The notes under the pieces were generated by a model. The model searched no databases and had not been told where the DNA came from. It saw nothing but the letters and a program-made list of their open reading frames with translations. Below are positions 36,756 through 45,886 of a stretch of 64,000 nt of DNA, one piece after another. Source of the stretch: Azonexus hydrophilus (GTDB lineage Bacteria; Pseudomonadota; Gammaproteobacteria; Burkholderiales; Rhodocyclaceae); contig NZ_MTHD01000004.1 in the NCBI RefSeq assembly GCF_001956855.1, positions 310,001-374,000 on the forward strand. The letters are read 5' to 3'. The stretch's first letter is position 1. Each line of letters begins with the position of its first letter. Both the position numbers and the translations under genes were made by a program.

Positions 36756-37819
36756 TTGGCCGCCGAACTTTGCTCCAGGCGACGCTCCAGCTCGGCGATA
36801 CGGGCCTTGAGCGCGTCCACGGTCAGCGCGCGCTGGCTGCGCCGGGCGTCGAGGCCGCTTTCGATCCACGCCAGCCAGGCGTCCATGCCTTCGCCACTGG
36901 TCGCCGAAACGCGGAAGATGCGCAGGCGCGGATTGACGCGGCGGGCGTTGGCTTCGGCCAGGTCAGCGTCGAACTGCAGATGTGGCAGCAGGTCGCATTT
37001 GTTGAGCAGCATCACGTCGGCAGCGGCGAACATGTCCGGGTACTTGAGCGGCTTGTCCTCGCCTTCCGTCACCGACAGGATCGCCACCTTGTGCTGCTCG
37101 CCGAGGTCGAAGGCGGCCGGACAGACGAGGTTGCCGACGTTCTCGATCAGAAACAGCGAGCCGTCGGCCGGGCGCAGACGCTCCATCGCGTGACCGACCA
37201 TGTGCGCGTCGAGATGGCAGCCCTTGCCGGTGTTGATCTGCAGCGCCGGCACGCCGGTGGCGCGGATGCGCTCGGCGTCGTTGGCGGTCTGCTGGTCGCC
37301 TTCGACGACCTGGATGGCGACGCGCTCACGCAAGCGTTCGATGGTCTTCACCAGCAGCGTCGTCTTGCCGGAACCGGGGCTGGACACGAGATTCAGCGCA
37401 AAGACGCCATGCTCATCGAACCAGGCGCGGTTCTTCGCGGCGTAACCGTTGTTCTTGCCGAGGATGTCCTGCTCGATCTGCACCATCCGCGCCTGGCTCA
37501 TGCCGGGCACATGCGCCCGGGCCGGGCCGCTGCCGTAATCGAGATCGGCACCAGCGTGGTGGTGATGATGCTCGTGGGCATGTTCATGCTGATGGGCGCC
37601 GTGATGGACATGCGGGTGTTCGTGCTCGCTGCCGTCATCATGCCGGTGCGGGTGCGCATGGGCGCCGGCCGTGCTGGCAGCGCCATGGTCGTGCGCGTGC
37701 TCGTGGTCATGCCCGTGGGCATGGTGATGGACGGTGCCGTCGGCATGAACATGCGCATGTTCGTGCGCCCCGCCTTCGATCCGGACTTCGCCGTCACCGC
37801 ATCCGCAAACTGTACACAT
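36752..37819 (-). CDS. hypB: Hydrogenase nickel-insertion GTPase HypB, His-rich
   Basis: The 355-residue GTPase starts with the nickel motif MCTVCGCG and has about 31 histidines between residues 19 and 89. Such a nickel-storage region is present in only some HypB proteins. The GTPase part has the P-loop [14 protein letters not shown] near residue 143, the metal site at [12 protein letters not shown] near 200 and NKCDLLPH near 275. It ends in a short coiled coil ([19 protein letters not shown]). It follows hypA by 12 bases and overlaps the hypF start. Confidence 0.97.
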   Translation of the reverse strand: MCTVCGCGDGEVRIEGGAHEHAHVHADGTVHHHAHGHDHEHAHDHGAASTAGAHAHPHRHDDGSEHEHPHVHHGAHQHEHAHEHHHHHAGADLDYGSGPARAHVPGMSQARMVQIEQDILGKNNGYAAKNRAWFDEHGVFALNLVSSPGSGKTTLLVKTIERLRERVAIQVVEGDQQTANDAERIRATGVPALQINTGKGCHLDAHMVGHAMERLRPADGSLFLIENVGNLVCPAAFDLGEQHKVAILSVTEGEDKPLKYPDMFAAADVMLLNKCDLLPHLQFDADLAEANARRVNPRLRIFRVSATSGEGMDAWLAWIESGLDARRSQRALTVDALKARIAELERRLEQSSAAK

Positions 37820-37831
37820 CCTCGTCTCCTT

Positions 37832-38173
37832 CTATTCGATTGCGATTTCCCTGACCCGCATTTCGGTGCCACCGGTCGGCTGGACCTGGTGGCTGCCGCA
37901 GACCGGGCAGGCGCCGTACAACTCGCTCATCGCCACCGTCGCCGCGCACGGCATGCACCAGCCGGCGCCCGGTACGGCGACGATTTCCAGCGCCGCGCCA
38001 TCGGCGATGCCGCCCTTGGTCACGACGTCGAAACAAAAGCGCAGCGCTTCCGGCTCGACCGACGACAACTGGCCGATTTCGAGCACGATCAGACCGACCC
38101 GGGCGGCGTTCTCGCGCCGCGCGGTGTCCTCGACCAGCTCAATGATGCCTTCGGCCAGCGACATTTCATGCAT
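37832..38173 (-). CDS. hypA: Hydrogenase nickel-incorporation protein HypA
   Basis: The 113-residue protein begins MHEMSLAEGIIELV, where His2 is the nickel ligand. It carries a zinc-binding loop with CMPC near residue 73 and CPVC near 89. The ATG at 38173 is the canonical one and overlaps the hupK end by eight bases; a longer in-frame start is rejected. It delivers nickel together with HypB. Confidence 0.96.
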   Translation of the reverse strand: MHEMSLAEGIIELVEDTARRENAARVGLIVLEIGQLSSVEPEALRFCFDVVTKGGIADGAALEIVAVPGAGWCMPCAATVAMSELYGACPVCGSHQVQPTGGTEMRVREIAIE

Positions 38174-39074
38174 CTTTCCACTCCACTTCGTAGGGCAGGC
38201 ACGGATCGAGCGCCAGGATCGCCGTTTCCAGACCAATCCTCGCCGCCCCCGCCGACTCGAAACAACGCCCGGCGAGCAATGCCGCCAGCGCTTGCGGGCC
38301 GGCGAAACAGGCATCGGTCGGCGCTTCGAGATGATACCGCTTCACCTTGCCTTGCTCGATGGCGATCGCGTGCGTCAGGATGCCACGCGCGGTGACACTT
38401 TGCGCCACCCCGACCCCGTCGCCGCCAGCGGCGACCAGCGGAAACGGCTGGCTGGCCTCGAGTGCGGCGGCAGCGCGGGCAACGTCGGCGATGCGCGCCA
38501 GCCAGGCAGCGGCGATGTCGTTCGGCGCCGGTGGCCGTGGTGGCACTTGCGGCGAACTCCCGCCGGCCTGCCACCAAACCAGCCAGGCGGCCGGGTCTGG
38601 CGTCGGCCAGTTCGGCGCAATGTTGCGGTCGACCAGCGTTTTCCGGCATTTTTCCACCAGCGGACACAACGTTTCATCGATCAGCCGACGGGTCGCGGCA
38701 AGGCCGTCGACACCGAGGCGTGCGCTGCGCCAGGCGGCGAATTCATCGCGCGCCGGCACCAGTCCGCAGGCCACGGGCCAGTCGAGGAGCAGGCGCCACA
38801 GGTTCTCGTGCAGCATTTCCAGCCACAGCAAACGGTCGTCGAGCGCGCTGCGCTCAAACTGCCGACCGTCGGCCACCGCCAGCGCCGCCTGCGCGGTGAA
38901 GCGCTGGGCTTCGGCGCACAAGGCGTAGAGATGCGGAACCAGGCGCACCGCAGCGTCGGGGTTCTGGCCGACGAACAGTCGCGTCATCGCCGGCCGTTCG
39001 AGGACGACTGCGTCGATGCGCACGCTACCGTCGGTGAAGGCAGCGCGGATCTGCAGCGTGCCGGCCGGATTCAT
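38166..39074 (-). CDS. hupK: HupK/HoxV-type hydrogenase assembly scaffold
   Basis: The 302-residue protein is a degenerate relative of hydrogenase large subunits, as HupK/HoxV are. It retains a single Cys in the L1-like place (LYALCAEAQRFTAQ) and a shortened DPCLPYEVEW block where the large subunit has DPCxxC. HoxV carries the Fe(CN)2CO group to the membrane hydrogenase precursor. I chose the ATG at 39074 (MNPAGTLQIRAAF), which overlaps the hupJ stop. Its N-terminus LQIRAAFTDGSVRID is hydrogenase-like. Confidence 0.85.
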   Translation of the reverse strand: MNPAGTLQIRAAFTDGSVRIDAVVLERPAMTRLFVGQNPDAAVRLVPHLYALCAEAQRFTAQAALAVADGRQFERSALDDRLLWLEMLHENLWRLLLDWPVACGLVPARDEFAAWRSARLGVDGLAATRRLIDETLCPLVEKCRKTLVDRNIAPNWPTPDPAAWLVWWQAGGSSPQVPPRPPAPNDIAAAWLARIADVARAAAALEASQPFPLVAAGGDGVGVAQSVTARGILTHAIAIEQGKVKRYHLEAPTDACFAGPQALAALLAGRCFESAGAARIGLETAILALDPCLPYEVEWKDA

Positions 39075-39544
39075 CCGCGCAGGCCGAGAAAGGCGCGGCG
39101 ACTGGCCGGCGCCGCATCCACCGGTGCCGCCGGGACGGCGAGCGGGTCGTTGAACAGCGCGGTGATCGCCGCCAGCGCGGTCAGCCGGGCCTGCTCGTGG
39201 CTGACGAATTCGCCGGCCGGCGAGAACAGCGAACACAGGTGGTAACGGCCCAGGCGGTCCTCGTCAGCAACGATGAATTCATAGACGCCGGACGGAAAGG
39301 ACCAGTCGTAGTGGCTGCCGGCCAGGGCTGCCGGCCAGTCGGCGTGGCCGGGCAGGCAGAGCAGGTTGATCGCCCACGGCGTGACCAGCGCGCCGACCCA
39401 GTGACCGGTCTCGGCCAGACGGAAGCCGATGGCCTCGACCACCAGCGCCGGGTTGCAGATCGGCAGACCGGCCATCCGCGTCGCCGCGATGTCGGCAAAA
39501 ACGTCGGCGATTGCGGTCGACGGGTCCTGCGACCAGATTTTCAC
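39071..39544 (-). CDS. hupJ: HupJ/HoxT hydrogenase assembly protein
   Basis: The ~157-residue protein belongs to the HybE/HupJ family, with GHWVGALVTPWAINLLCLPG near residue 50 and FPSGVYEFIVADEDRLG after it. It starts with GTG at 39544, which overlaps the rubredoxin stop (GTGA). Its C-terminal tail (PASRRAFLGLRG) resembles that of the second copy at 33970-34473. Members help mature or export the membrane hydrogenase. Confidence 0.88.
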   Translation of the reverse strand: MKIWSQDPSTAIADVFADIAATRMAGLPICNPALVVEAIGFRLAETGHWVGALVTPWAINLLCLPGHADWPAALAGSHYDWSFPSGVYEFIVADEDRLGRYHLCSLFSPAGEFVSHEQARLTALAAITALFNDPLAVPAAPVDAAPASRRAFLGLRG

Positions 39545-39741
39545 GCCGGCAGCACCATGAACTTGTGCTTGCCCGCGTCGCAGCCGGGGCAGCACCAGTC
39601 GTCGGGCAGTTCGGCGAACGGCGTGCCAGGCGCGATGCCGCGCACGTCGTCACCTTCGGCCGGATCGTACACCCACCAGCACACGCCGCATTCGAGGCGA
39701 TCGTCAGGCTGCACGGCGCGGAAGCTGCCTTCGAAAATCAC
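39541..39741 (-). CDS. hupI: Rubredoxin HupI/HoxR
   Basis: The 66-residue protein is a rubredoxin with two C-x2-C knuckles, LECGVCWWVYDP and WCCPGCDAGKHKF. In oxygen-tolerant hydrogenase clusters this rubredoxin protects or assists assembly of the small-subunit iron-sulfur clusters under air. The start is a GTG overlapping the hupH stop (GTGA), because no ATG fits. The N-terminal 17 residues ahead of the first knuckle are typical for HupI. Confidence 0.93.
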   Translation of the reverse strand: MIFEGSFRAVQPDDRLECGVCWWVYDPAEGDDVRGIAPGTPFAELPDDWCCPGCDAGKHKFMVLPA

Positions 39742-40613
39742 GCCGGCTCCGCCATCATCGCCAGGTATTCCTGCAGACGTTCGAGCGAATCGGCGAAGTC
39801 GTCGTCGGCAGCGAGCGCGACTTCGGGAACGCCGACGATCTCGATCGAATTGAGGATCAGCGCGTCCATGCTGTTGAAGTACTGCACCCACCAGACGTTC
39901 TTCAGCCGCGTGCTGGTGATCCGGCAGTTGCCGTAGCCGCGCGACAGGATCGATACCTCGCGGTGGCCGAGCCAGCCGTAGAGCGTGTCGAGGTCGGCCT
40001 CGCTGACCGGCAGCAGGCTCAGGTTGATGACGTGGGCGGCGTCGCCGGGTTGCCAGGCAGCCGCCTGCATGCGGATTTCCTCGACCAGCGCCTGGGCATT
40101 CATGCAGCCGGCGGGGTACTCCGGCAGCGCCAGCGTACTGCCGGCGCAGGCTTGCATGGTGTCGAGCAGAACGCCGGGAATGGCGCCGGTTTCGAGGCGG
40201 TCGGCGACGAAGCGGCCGTCGTCGGCGACTTCGAGCACGCGCCAGAAACCGGCAAAGGCGGTTTCCTGGACGCGCCAGTGGCGCGGCGCGGTGGTGAAGG
40301 CGCTGACTTCGCCGAAGCCGAGCGACTGGTTGATCAGTTCGCGCACTGCGGCTGGCTGGCCGAGCAGCTCGAGGCTGGCGCCGCCGGCCAGGCCTTCGCG
40401 GCCAGCGGCGGCGATGAAGTCGCCGAGCAGGCCGAGCACGGCGGCCACCGCGTCGGGCGCGGCGTCATCCGGCAGGTAAGGCGCGGAAAAAGTCCGCATG
40501 CCTTGCGGCATCGGCAGGTAGGCCGGGGCTTCGTCGCCCTGCGAGCCGGGGCCGGTCATTGGCCCCATGGTAACGACAGAAATCGGAAAAGGACGCAGCG
40601 TGGACGGGTTCAT
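39738..40613 (-). CDS. hupH: Hydrogenase expression/formation protein HupH/HoxQ
   Basis: The 291-residue protein matches HupH/HoxQ in size. It has a proline-rich N-terminus (VVTMGPMTGPGSQGDEAPAY) and the conserved C-terminal block CRITSTRLKNVWWVQYFNSM near residue 228. The family acts with HupG in holding the Tat-targeted small subunit before export. It overlaps hupG and hupI by four bases each. Confidence 0.93.
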   Translation of the reverse strand: MNPSTLRPFPISVVTMGPMTGPGSQGDEAPAYLPMPQGMRTFSAPYLPDDAAPDAVAAVLGLLGDFIAAAGREGLAGGASLELLGQPAAVRELINQSLGFGEVSAFTTAPRHWRVQETAFAGFWRVLEVADDGRFVADRLETGAIPGVLLDTMQACAGSTLALPEYPAGCMNAQALVEEIRMQAAAWQPGDAAHVINLSLLPVSEADLDTLYGWLGHREVSILSRGYGNCRITSTRLKNVWWVQYFNSMDALILNSIEIVGVPEVALAADDDFADSLERLQEYLAMMAEPA

Positions 40614-41068
40614 GCGCAGGCTCCAGTCTGACCGGCATCACGCACCGGGATGGCAATCGGGCGCGGCCGGGCCGGGCCGGCGGCAAGGCGGGCAATCTCG
40701 TCGCGGTATTCCTGCCAGTCGCGGATGCCGTTGAGGCTGCCGAGGTAGTCGCCGTCGCGCAGGAAGACGACCGCCGGCGCACGCGCCACGGCAAAGCGCT
40801 GCATCAGCGCCGGTGCCGCTTCCGGGCCGGCGACCAGACGGGCAACGTCGGCACCGAGGCCGTTCAGCGCTTCCGGCAGGATCACGCAGGCATCGAGGAT
40901 TTCCAGGTTGCGCTGCGGGTCGTCGGTCAGCAGCAGCGCCGCCAGGCCGGCGGGGAATTGCGGATTTTCGCGGTCAACCCGCGAAAATCCGTGTTTTTGC
41001 TGCATCCGGGCGAGCGCGGTTTCGAGGCGATCGAGCGAGGTCGGGCCGGCTTTCAGTTCGAGACTCAT
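40610..41068 (-). CDS. hupG: Hydrogenase small-subunit chaperone HupG/HoxO
   Basis: The 152-residue protein has a thioredoxin-like fold without the CxxC pair, as in HupG/HoxO/HyaE. Recognisable stretches are LLLTDDPQRNLEILDACVIL near residue 46 and RAPAVVFLRDGDYLGSLNGI near 94. The family binds the Tat leader of the small subunit. It overlaps both neighbours by four bases. Confidence 0.9.
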   Translation of the reverse strand: MSLELKAGPTSLDRLETALARMQQKHGFSRVDRENPQFPAGLAALLLTDDPQRNLEILDACVILPEALNGLGADVARLVAGPEAAPALMQRFAVARAPAVVFLRDGDYLGSLNGIRDWQEYRDEIARLAAGPARPRPIAIPVRDAGQTGACA

Positions 41069-41367
41069 GGGTTTTGCGTCCTCAGAAATTCAGGCAGTTG
41101 CGGTTCGCGGTCGAGATCGGCGAAGAAGGCGGAAAGATCGGTGGCACCGGCGTTGACCGCAGAAAGCGCGGCCAGCGCGGCATTGACGGCAGCGGCGCGG
41201 TCAGCCGGAATGACTTCACGGGCGGCATCGAGAAAACACAGCAGCCAGGTCCCCGGCGGCTGCGCACCGACCAGCCGGATGTCGATCGACACCTCGCCAT
41301 TGCGTCCGTGACAACGGGCGAAATGCTCGCCGCAGTCCAGCACCTGGACGGGAATGCCGAGGCACAT
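41065..41367 (-). CDS. hupF: HypC-family chaperone HupF/HoxL
   Basis: The 100-residue protein begins MCLGIPVQVLDCGEHFA and is a HypC paralogue dedicated to the membrane hydrogenase large subunit; Cys2 binds the iron group. It is longer than HypC by a C-terminal stretch (FFADLDREPQLPEFLRTQNP). It shares one base with the hupD stop. Confidence 0.93.
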   Translation of the reverse strand: MCLGIPVQVLDCGEHFARCHGRNGEVSIDIRLVGAQPPGTWLLCFLDAAREVIPADRAAAVNAALAALSAVNAGATDLSAFFADLDREPQLPEFLRTQNP

Positions 41368-41978
41368 CAGGCGGCTTCCGTATTGAGAAAGCGCGCGTCG
41401 CCAAGCCGGTAGGCCTGCTCGGCCGATGGCCGGCCGGCTTCGTAGACATCCATCGCCAGCGCCCGGTCGGTAATCGCCTCGGCGCCGCCTTCGCGGATGC
41501 TGCCGACGACGCCCCAGCGTTCCAGCCAGTCGAGCGCCAGATTCAGCGCCGGCACCATCTGCGCCTTGACCACGTCGCGCAGGCTGCCACCGTAGTCTTC
41601 GAGCTCTTCCGGCTGGACACCGATGAGCACCAGTTCGGCCGGCAGCTTGTCGGTCAGCTCAGCGGCCATCAGCACTTCCTGGAAACCGGTCTGGTGCAGG
41701 CTCATCTTCTTGGCGCCCATGAAGCGCGGCACCTGGTCGCCGACCACCTCGCGCAGATCGCCCAGCGCGTCGCCATAATCGACGGCGTCGAAGACCAGCA
41801 GGCAATCGGCTTCCTGGACGTAGGGCAGCAGGTACAAGCCCTGCGTGCCGCCGTCCATCACCGTGACGTTGTCGGGAAAGCACCAGCCGGCGTTGAGCGC
41901 CTCGACGCAACGCACGCCGAAGCCTTCATCGGCCCACAGCAGGTTGCCGATGCCGAGCACGAGTATCCGTTTTTCCAT
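41367..41978 (-). CDS. hupD: Hydrogenase maturation endopeptidase HupD/HoxM
   Basis: The 203-residue protease starts KRILVLGIGNLLWADEGFGV, with the nickel-binding Glu in DEG. It has FDAVDYGD near residue 62 and the His ligand in SLHQTGFQEVLMA near 93. It cleaves the C-terminal tail of HupL once nickel is in place; that tail is present in this window. The regulatory large subunit HoxC lacks such a tail and needs no protease. Confidence 0.95.
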   Translation of the reverse strand: MEKRILVLGIGNLLWADEGFGVRCVEALNAGWCFPDNVTVMDGGTQGLYLLPYVQEADCLLVFDAVDYGDALGDLREVVGDQVPRFMGAKKMSLHQTGFQEVLMAAELTDKLPAELVLIGVQPEELEDYGGSLRDVVKAQMVPALNLALDWLERWGVVGSIREGGAEAITDRALAMDVYEAGRPSAEQAYRLGDARFLNTEAA

Positions 41979-41981
41979 CGC

Positions 41982-42686
41982 TCAGTCCTTGAACATGCGC
42001 CAGCCGGAGATCATCGTCGAGATCAGCGACTGCCGGCTCATGATGTCCTCACGGATGGCTGCGTAGATATGGATGACGGCGAAGGTCATCATGATCCACA
42101 TGCCCAGCCGGTGCAGGTTGTGCACCTGCAGCGAGCCACCGAGCGCCGGAATCACCCAGCCGAACAGCGTATCGCTCCAGGTGCCGAGACCGGCACCTTC
42201 GCTGTACAGCGCAAAGCCGGTGAACACCATGCCGACTGCCAGCACCGTGAAAAAGAAGAACATCATCAGCTGCGCCATCGGATTGTGGCCGACGTATTTC
42301 TTCGGCGTCTTTTCCAGGAACAGATACCAGCGCAACTCGAAGAAGACTTCACTCCACCATTGCCGGTTGGTGATCGGCAGCTTGAAGATCTGCTTGGCGT
42401 GGTGATTGCCGACGAAGGCCCAGTAGATGCGGCCGAGCAGACCGATGGCAAAGATGTAGGCAGCGGCGAAATGGGCAAAACGGATATAGCCCATCAGGAA
42501 GTTGTCCGAAGCCTCACCGGGCATCGTCGGCAATGGCAGGCCGATGAAATACCCGGTCACTGCCAGCACCACCATGGCCAGCGCGTTGATCCAGTGCCAC
42601 AGGCGGACCGGCGCTTCGTAAACATAGATCGAACGCACCTGCTTGCCGTGCCGTTCGGCCTCCAGCATGTCCTGTTGTGAAAGCAT
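41982..42686 (-). CDS. hupC: Ni/Fe-hydrogenase b-type cytochrome subunit
   Basis: The 234-residue integral membrane protein has about four hydrophobic spans (INALAMVVLAVTGYFIGLPL near residue 33; FFFFTVLAVGMVFTGFALY near 147). It has histidines in the early RLWHWINA and late LGMWIMMTFAVIHIYAA segments that ligate the two haems b. It anchors the hydrogenase on the periplasmic side of the membrane and passes electrons to quinone. It follows hupL by 22 bases with an AAGGAGG site. Confidence 0.96.
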   Translation of the reverse strand: MLSQQDMLEAERHGKQVRSIYVYEAPVRLWHWINALAMVVLAVTGYFIGLPLPTMPGEASDNFLMGYIRFAHFAAAYIFAIGLLGRIYWAFVGNHHAKQIFKLPITNRQWWSEVFFELRWYLFLEKTPKKYVGHNPMAQLMMFFFFTVLAVGMVFTGFALYSEGAGLGTWSDTLFGWVIPALGGSLQVHNLHRLGMWIMMTFAVIHIYAAIREDIMSRQSLISTMISGWRMFKD

Positions 42687-42708
42687 GATTGCCTCCTTTC
42701 CGGACCGC

Positions 42709-44505
42709 TCAGCGGACCTTGACCGTCGTCATTTCCTGTCCGTCCGGGCTCATCACGTGCGTCGAGCAGGCCAGGCAGGGATCGAAGGAATGCAGCGTGC
42801 GCAGGATTTCCAGCGGTTCGTCGGCCTTGGCCACCGGGGTGTCCATCAGCGACGCTTCGAACGCACCGATCTGGCCCTTGTGGTCGCGCGGACCGCCGTT
42901 CCAGGTGGTCGGCACGACGCACTGGTAGTTGTCGATCTTGGTGTCCTTGATCTTGATCCAGTGACCGAGCGCACCGCGCGGGGCTTCGGTGAAGCCGACG
43001 CCCTTGGCTTCCTTAGGCCAGCTCGACGGATCCCATTTCTCGATATTGGCGGTGTTGAGATCGCCCGCCTTGAGATTGGTCATCAGCTTGTCGAACTCGC
43101 GGCTCTGCAGCTTGACGCAGTACGCCGTCTCCAGGCCGCGCGCGGCGGTCCGGCCAAGCGTCGAGAACAGCGCGGTCACCGGCACGTCGAGGTGCTTCAG
43201 CGCGCCTTCGACCAGACCGTGGATTTCCGGGTATTCCTTCGGCTGCAGGTAACCCAGCACCATCCGCGGCAGACAGCCGACTTCCATCGCGTGACCGCGC
43301 CAGCGCGGGGCCTTGATCCACGAATACTTGGCGCCCTCGTCGAGCTCCTTGATGTTGGTCTTGGTGCCCTTGGTGTTCGGGCCGAGGACGAAGTTCGGCT
43401 CGGTGACGCCGTCCCACGGATGCAGGCCGAGGTTGTCGTCCGGGTACTTGTACCAGCTGTGGGCGACGTATTCCTGAACCTGTTCCGGATCACGCAGATC
43501 GACCGGATGAATCTCGTCGAGCTTGCCGTTGATGATGGCGCCGCGCGGCAGCAACAGATTGCCGGCCGAGTAGTCGTTGGCCGTCTTCGGAATGTCGCCG
43601 TAGGACAGCAGGTTCTTCGACGACAGGCCGCCGCCGTACAGCCAGCCCTTGTAGAAGGAGCCGATGGCCAGCAGGTCGGGAATGTAGACCTGTTCGACAA
43701 ACTCGGTACAGCGGTCGATGATGCTCTTGACCAGGTTCAGCCGTTCCATGTTGATGGCGCCGACCGCCCCCGCGCCTTCGAGGTTGATCGCGCAGGGCAC
43801 GCCGCCGACCAGCCAGTTCGGATGCGGATTCTTGCCGCCGAAGATGGTGTGCACCTTGACGATTTCCTTCTGGAAATCGAGAGCCTCCAAATAGTGCGCC
43901 ACCGCCATCAGGTTGGCTTCCGGCGGCAGCTTGTAGGCCGGGTTGCCCCAGTAGCCATTCATGAACGGGCCAAGCTGGCCGGAATCGACGAACTTCTTCA
44001 GGCGATTCTGGATGTCGCGGAAATAGCCCGGCGACGACAGCGGCCACGACGAAATGCTCTGCGCCAGCGCCGACGTTGCCTTCGGATCGGCCTTCAGGGC
44101 CGACACGACGTCGACCCAGTCGAGCGCGTGCAGGTGGTAGAAGTGCACCAGATGGTCGTGAATGTAGAGATTCAGCTGCATCAGGTTGCGGATGGTGTTG
44201 GCGTTTTCCGGAATCTGGATGGCCAGCGCATCTTCAACCGCACGCACCGAGGTCAACGCATGGGTACCGGTACAGACGCCGCAGATGCGCTCGGTAAAAG
44301 CCCAGGCATCGCGTGGATCGCGGCCCTTGAGGATGACTTCCAGACCGCGCCACATGGTGCCGGTGGATACCGCGTTGCGGATGACGTTGTTGCTGTCGAG
44401 ATTCACTTCCACCCGCAGGTGGCCCTCGATGCGGCAGACCGGGTCAACGACGACGCGCTTGCCGGAATTGTCGAGCTTGAAGCCCTGGGTTTCGTAAGCG
44501 CTCAT
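42709..44505 (-). CDS. hupL: Membrane-bound [NiFe]-hydrogenase large subunit
   Basis: The ~598-residue subunit contains the bimetallic site ligands [10 protein letters not shown] near residue 75 and DPCLACSTH near 578. A C-terminal tail of 15 residues ([15 protein letters not shown]) follows that His and is removed by HupD. I chose the ATG at 44505 ([13 protein letters not shown]), preceded by GGGAGAG, rather than the upstream ATG inside hupS. Its residues are VC (not IC) at L1, unlike HoxC, so the two large subunits have different gas channels. It oxidises H2 in the periplasm with HupS. Confidence 0.97.
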   Translation of the reverse strand: MSAYETQGFKLDNSGKRVVVDPVCRIEGHLRVEVNLDSNNVIRNAVSTGTMWRGLEVILKGRDPRDAWAFTERICGVCTGTHALTSVRAVEDALAIQIPENANTIRNLMQLNLYIHDHLVHFYHLHALDWVDVVSALKADPKATSALAQSISSWPLSSPGYFRDIQNRLKKFVDSGQLGPFMNGYWGNPAYKLPPEANLMAVAHYLEALDFQKEIVKVHTIFGGKNPHPNWLVGGVPCAINLEGAGAVGAINMERLNLVKSIIDRCTEFVEQVYIPDLLAIGSFYKGWLYGGGLSSKNLLSYGDIPKTANDYSAGNLLLPRGAIINGKLDEIHPVDLRDPEQVQEYVAHSWYKYPDDNLGLHPWDGVTEPNFVLGPNTKGTKTNIKELDEGAKYSWIKAPRWRGHAMEVGCLPRMVLGYLQPKEYPEIHGLVEGALKHLDVPVTALFSTLGRTAARGLETAYCVKLQSREFDKLMTNLKAGDLNTANIEKWDPSSWPKEAKGVGFTEAPRGALGHWIKIKDTKIDNYQCVVPTTWNGGPRDHKGQIGAFEASLMDTPVAKADEPLEILRTLHSFDPCLACSTHVMSPDGQEMTTVKVR

Positions 44506-44506
44506 C

Positions 44507-45607
44507 TTATTTCTCTCCCTGATTTTCACTGACTTTTTCACTCTCGCCGGCCTTCTGGCGGGCGCGGGCCAGTGCGGTCACCGCAGCGTGCGCGGCAATC
44601 GCCGCACCGACGGTGCCGGCAGCCGCCTTGCCGATGGTGTCGGCATTCGATTCGACGCCGAAGGCCTTGATGTCGGTGACGCGGTCGTAGAACGAACCCT
44701 TGTCCCAGAAGCCGTCCTCGGAACAGCCGATACAGCCGTGACCGGACTGCACCGGCCAGCTGACGCCACCGTTCCAGCGCATAGACGAACAGGCGTTGTA
44801 GGTGGTCGGGCCCTTGCAACCCATCTTGTACAGGCAGTAGCCCTTGCGCGAGCCCTCGTCATCCCAGGCTTCGGCGAACTGGCCGGCGTCGAAGTGGCCG
44901 CGGCGATAACACTTGTCGTGGATGCGTTGACCGTAGAACATCTTCGGCCGGCCCTGGCGGTCAAGTTCGGGAATGCGGTCGAAGGTCAGCATGTAGGTGA
45001 CGACGCCGGTCATCACTTCGGCGATCGGCGGGCAGCCCGGCACGTTGATGATCGGTTTGCCGGTGATCACCTTGTGCACCGGCGTCGCCCGCGTCGGATT
45101 CGGCTTGGCGGCCTGCACGCAACCGTAGGAGGCACAGGCGCCCCAGCTGATGATCGCCTTGGCATCGGCGCAGGTTTCCTTGAGTTTCTCGACGAAGGGG
45201 CGGCCGCCCTGGATGCAGAACATGCCGTCTTCGTTGAGCGGCGGATTGCCCTCGACGGCGACGATGTACTGGCCCTTGTACTTCTTCTTGACCTCGTCGA
45301 GGATGGCTTCGGCCTGGTGGCCGGCGGCGGCCATCAGCGTATCGTCGTAGTCGAGCGACAGCATCGAGAGGACGACATCCTTGGTCAGCGGATGCGCCGA
45401 ACGGATGAAGGATTCCGAGCAGCAGGTGCATTCGAGACCATGCAGCCAGAGCACCGGCGTCCGCGGCTTGGTTTCCATCGCATGCGCGATGCGCGGTGCG
45501 GCGGCGCTGCCCAGCCCGAGCGAGGTCGCGGTCAGGCTGCAGAATTTCAGGAAACTGCGCCGGGTGATCCCCTGGCGGCGCAGCACTTCGTAAAAGGTTT
45601 CGGTCAC
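44507..45607 (-). CDS. hupS: Membrane-bound [NiFe]-hydrogenase small subunit, O2-tolerant type
   Basis: The 366-residue precursor has a Tat signal with TRRSFLKF near residue 15, ending before [10 protein letters not shown]. The proximal cluster motif reads ECTCCSESF: it has the extra Cys (C-T-C-C instead of C-T-G-C). A second extra Cys is in [10 protein letters not shown]. Together these six cysteines define the 4Fe-3S cluster of O2-tolerant group 1d enzymes. A C-terminal hydrophobic helix ([19 protein letters not shown]) anchors it. Translation starts at a GTG, 44 bases downstream of a sigma-54 promoter. It leads the whole hup-hyp operon. Confidence 0.97.
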   Translation of the reverse strand: MTETFYEVLRRQGITRRSFLKFCSLTATSLGLGSAAAPRIAHAMETKPRTPVLWLHGLECTCCSESFIRSAHPLTKDVVLSMLSLDYDDTLMAAAGHQAEAILDEVKKKYKGQYIVAVEGNPPLNEDGMFCIQGGRPFVEKLKETCADAKAIISWGACASYGCVQAAKPNPTRATPVHKVITGKPIINVPGCPPIAEVMTGVVTYMLTFDRIPELDRQGRPKMFYGQRIHDKCYRRGHFDAGQFAEAWDDEGSRKGYCLYKMGCKGPTTYNACSSMRWNGGVSWPVQSGHGCIGCSEDGFWDKGSFYDRVTDIKAFGVESNADTIGKAAAGTVGAAIAAHAAVTALARARQKAGESEKVSENQGEK

Positions 45608-45650
45608 GGCGCTTCCCCCCTCTGGTCAGACATGCAGTGGCGCCATCACC

Positions 45651-45665
45651 GCAAAGCCTGTGCCA
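45651..45665 (-). promoter_or_regulatory. Sigma-54 (-24/-12) promoter of hupS
   Basis: On the minus strand the sequence TGGCACAGGCTTTGC has GG and GC elements at exactly the sigma-54 spacing. It matches the consensus TGGCAC-N5-TTGC at every fixed base except the seventh (A for G). Transcription would begin near 45640, about 33 bases before the hupS GTG. The NtrC-type HoxA in this window is its natural activator. Confidence 0.9.
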
Positions 45666-45886
45666 TCTCCGGCGGAATTTTTCTTTTCCCATAAAAACCA
45701 TGGACTTGAAACAAAACCCCCGGCCCGGCAGCGGCCATGCCGGAAAACAACCGGAAGGCAAGACACCACTTCTGGAAAGTATTCATCCACCTTTAGCGCA
45801 GCCGACTGGCGCTATTTCCGCTCACAGCCTGCAAAAGGCTTGCGATCGATCAACACAAGCGCGGTTTCGCTCACTAAAATCCCGGC

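Noticed and set aside
37560-37765. Histidine-codon repeat region that looks like a DNA tandem repeat
   Set aside because: It is the His-rich nickel-binding stretch of HypB; the pattern comes from CAC/CAT codons and the spacing is irregular.
42643-44532. 629-residue open frame antisense to hupL
   Set aside because: It mirrors hupL and contains no recognisable domain.
45846-45859. FNR-like box TTGCG-ATCG-ATCAA upstream of the GGDEF-EAL gene
   Set aside because: The left half matches only three of five bases, so it is too weak without other support.
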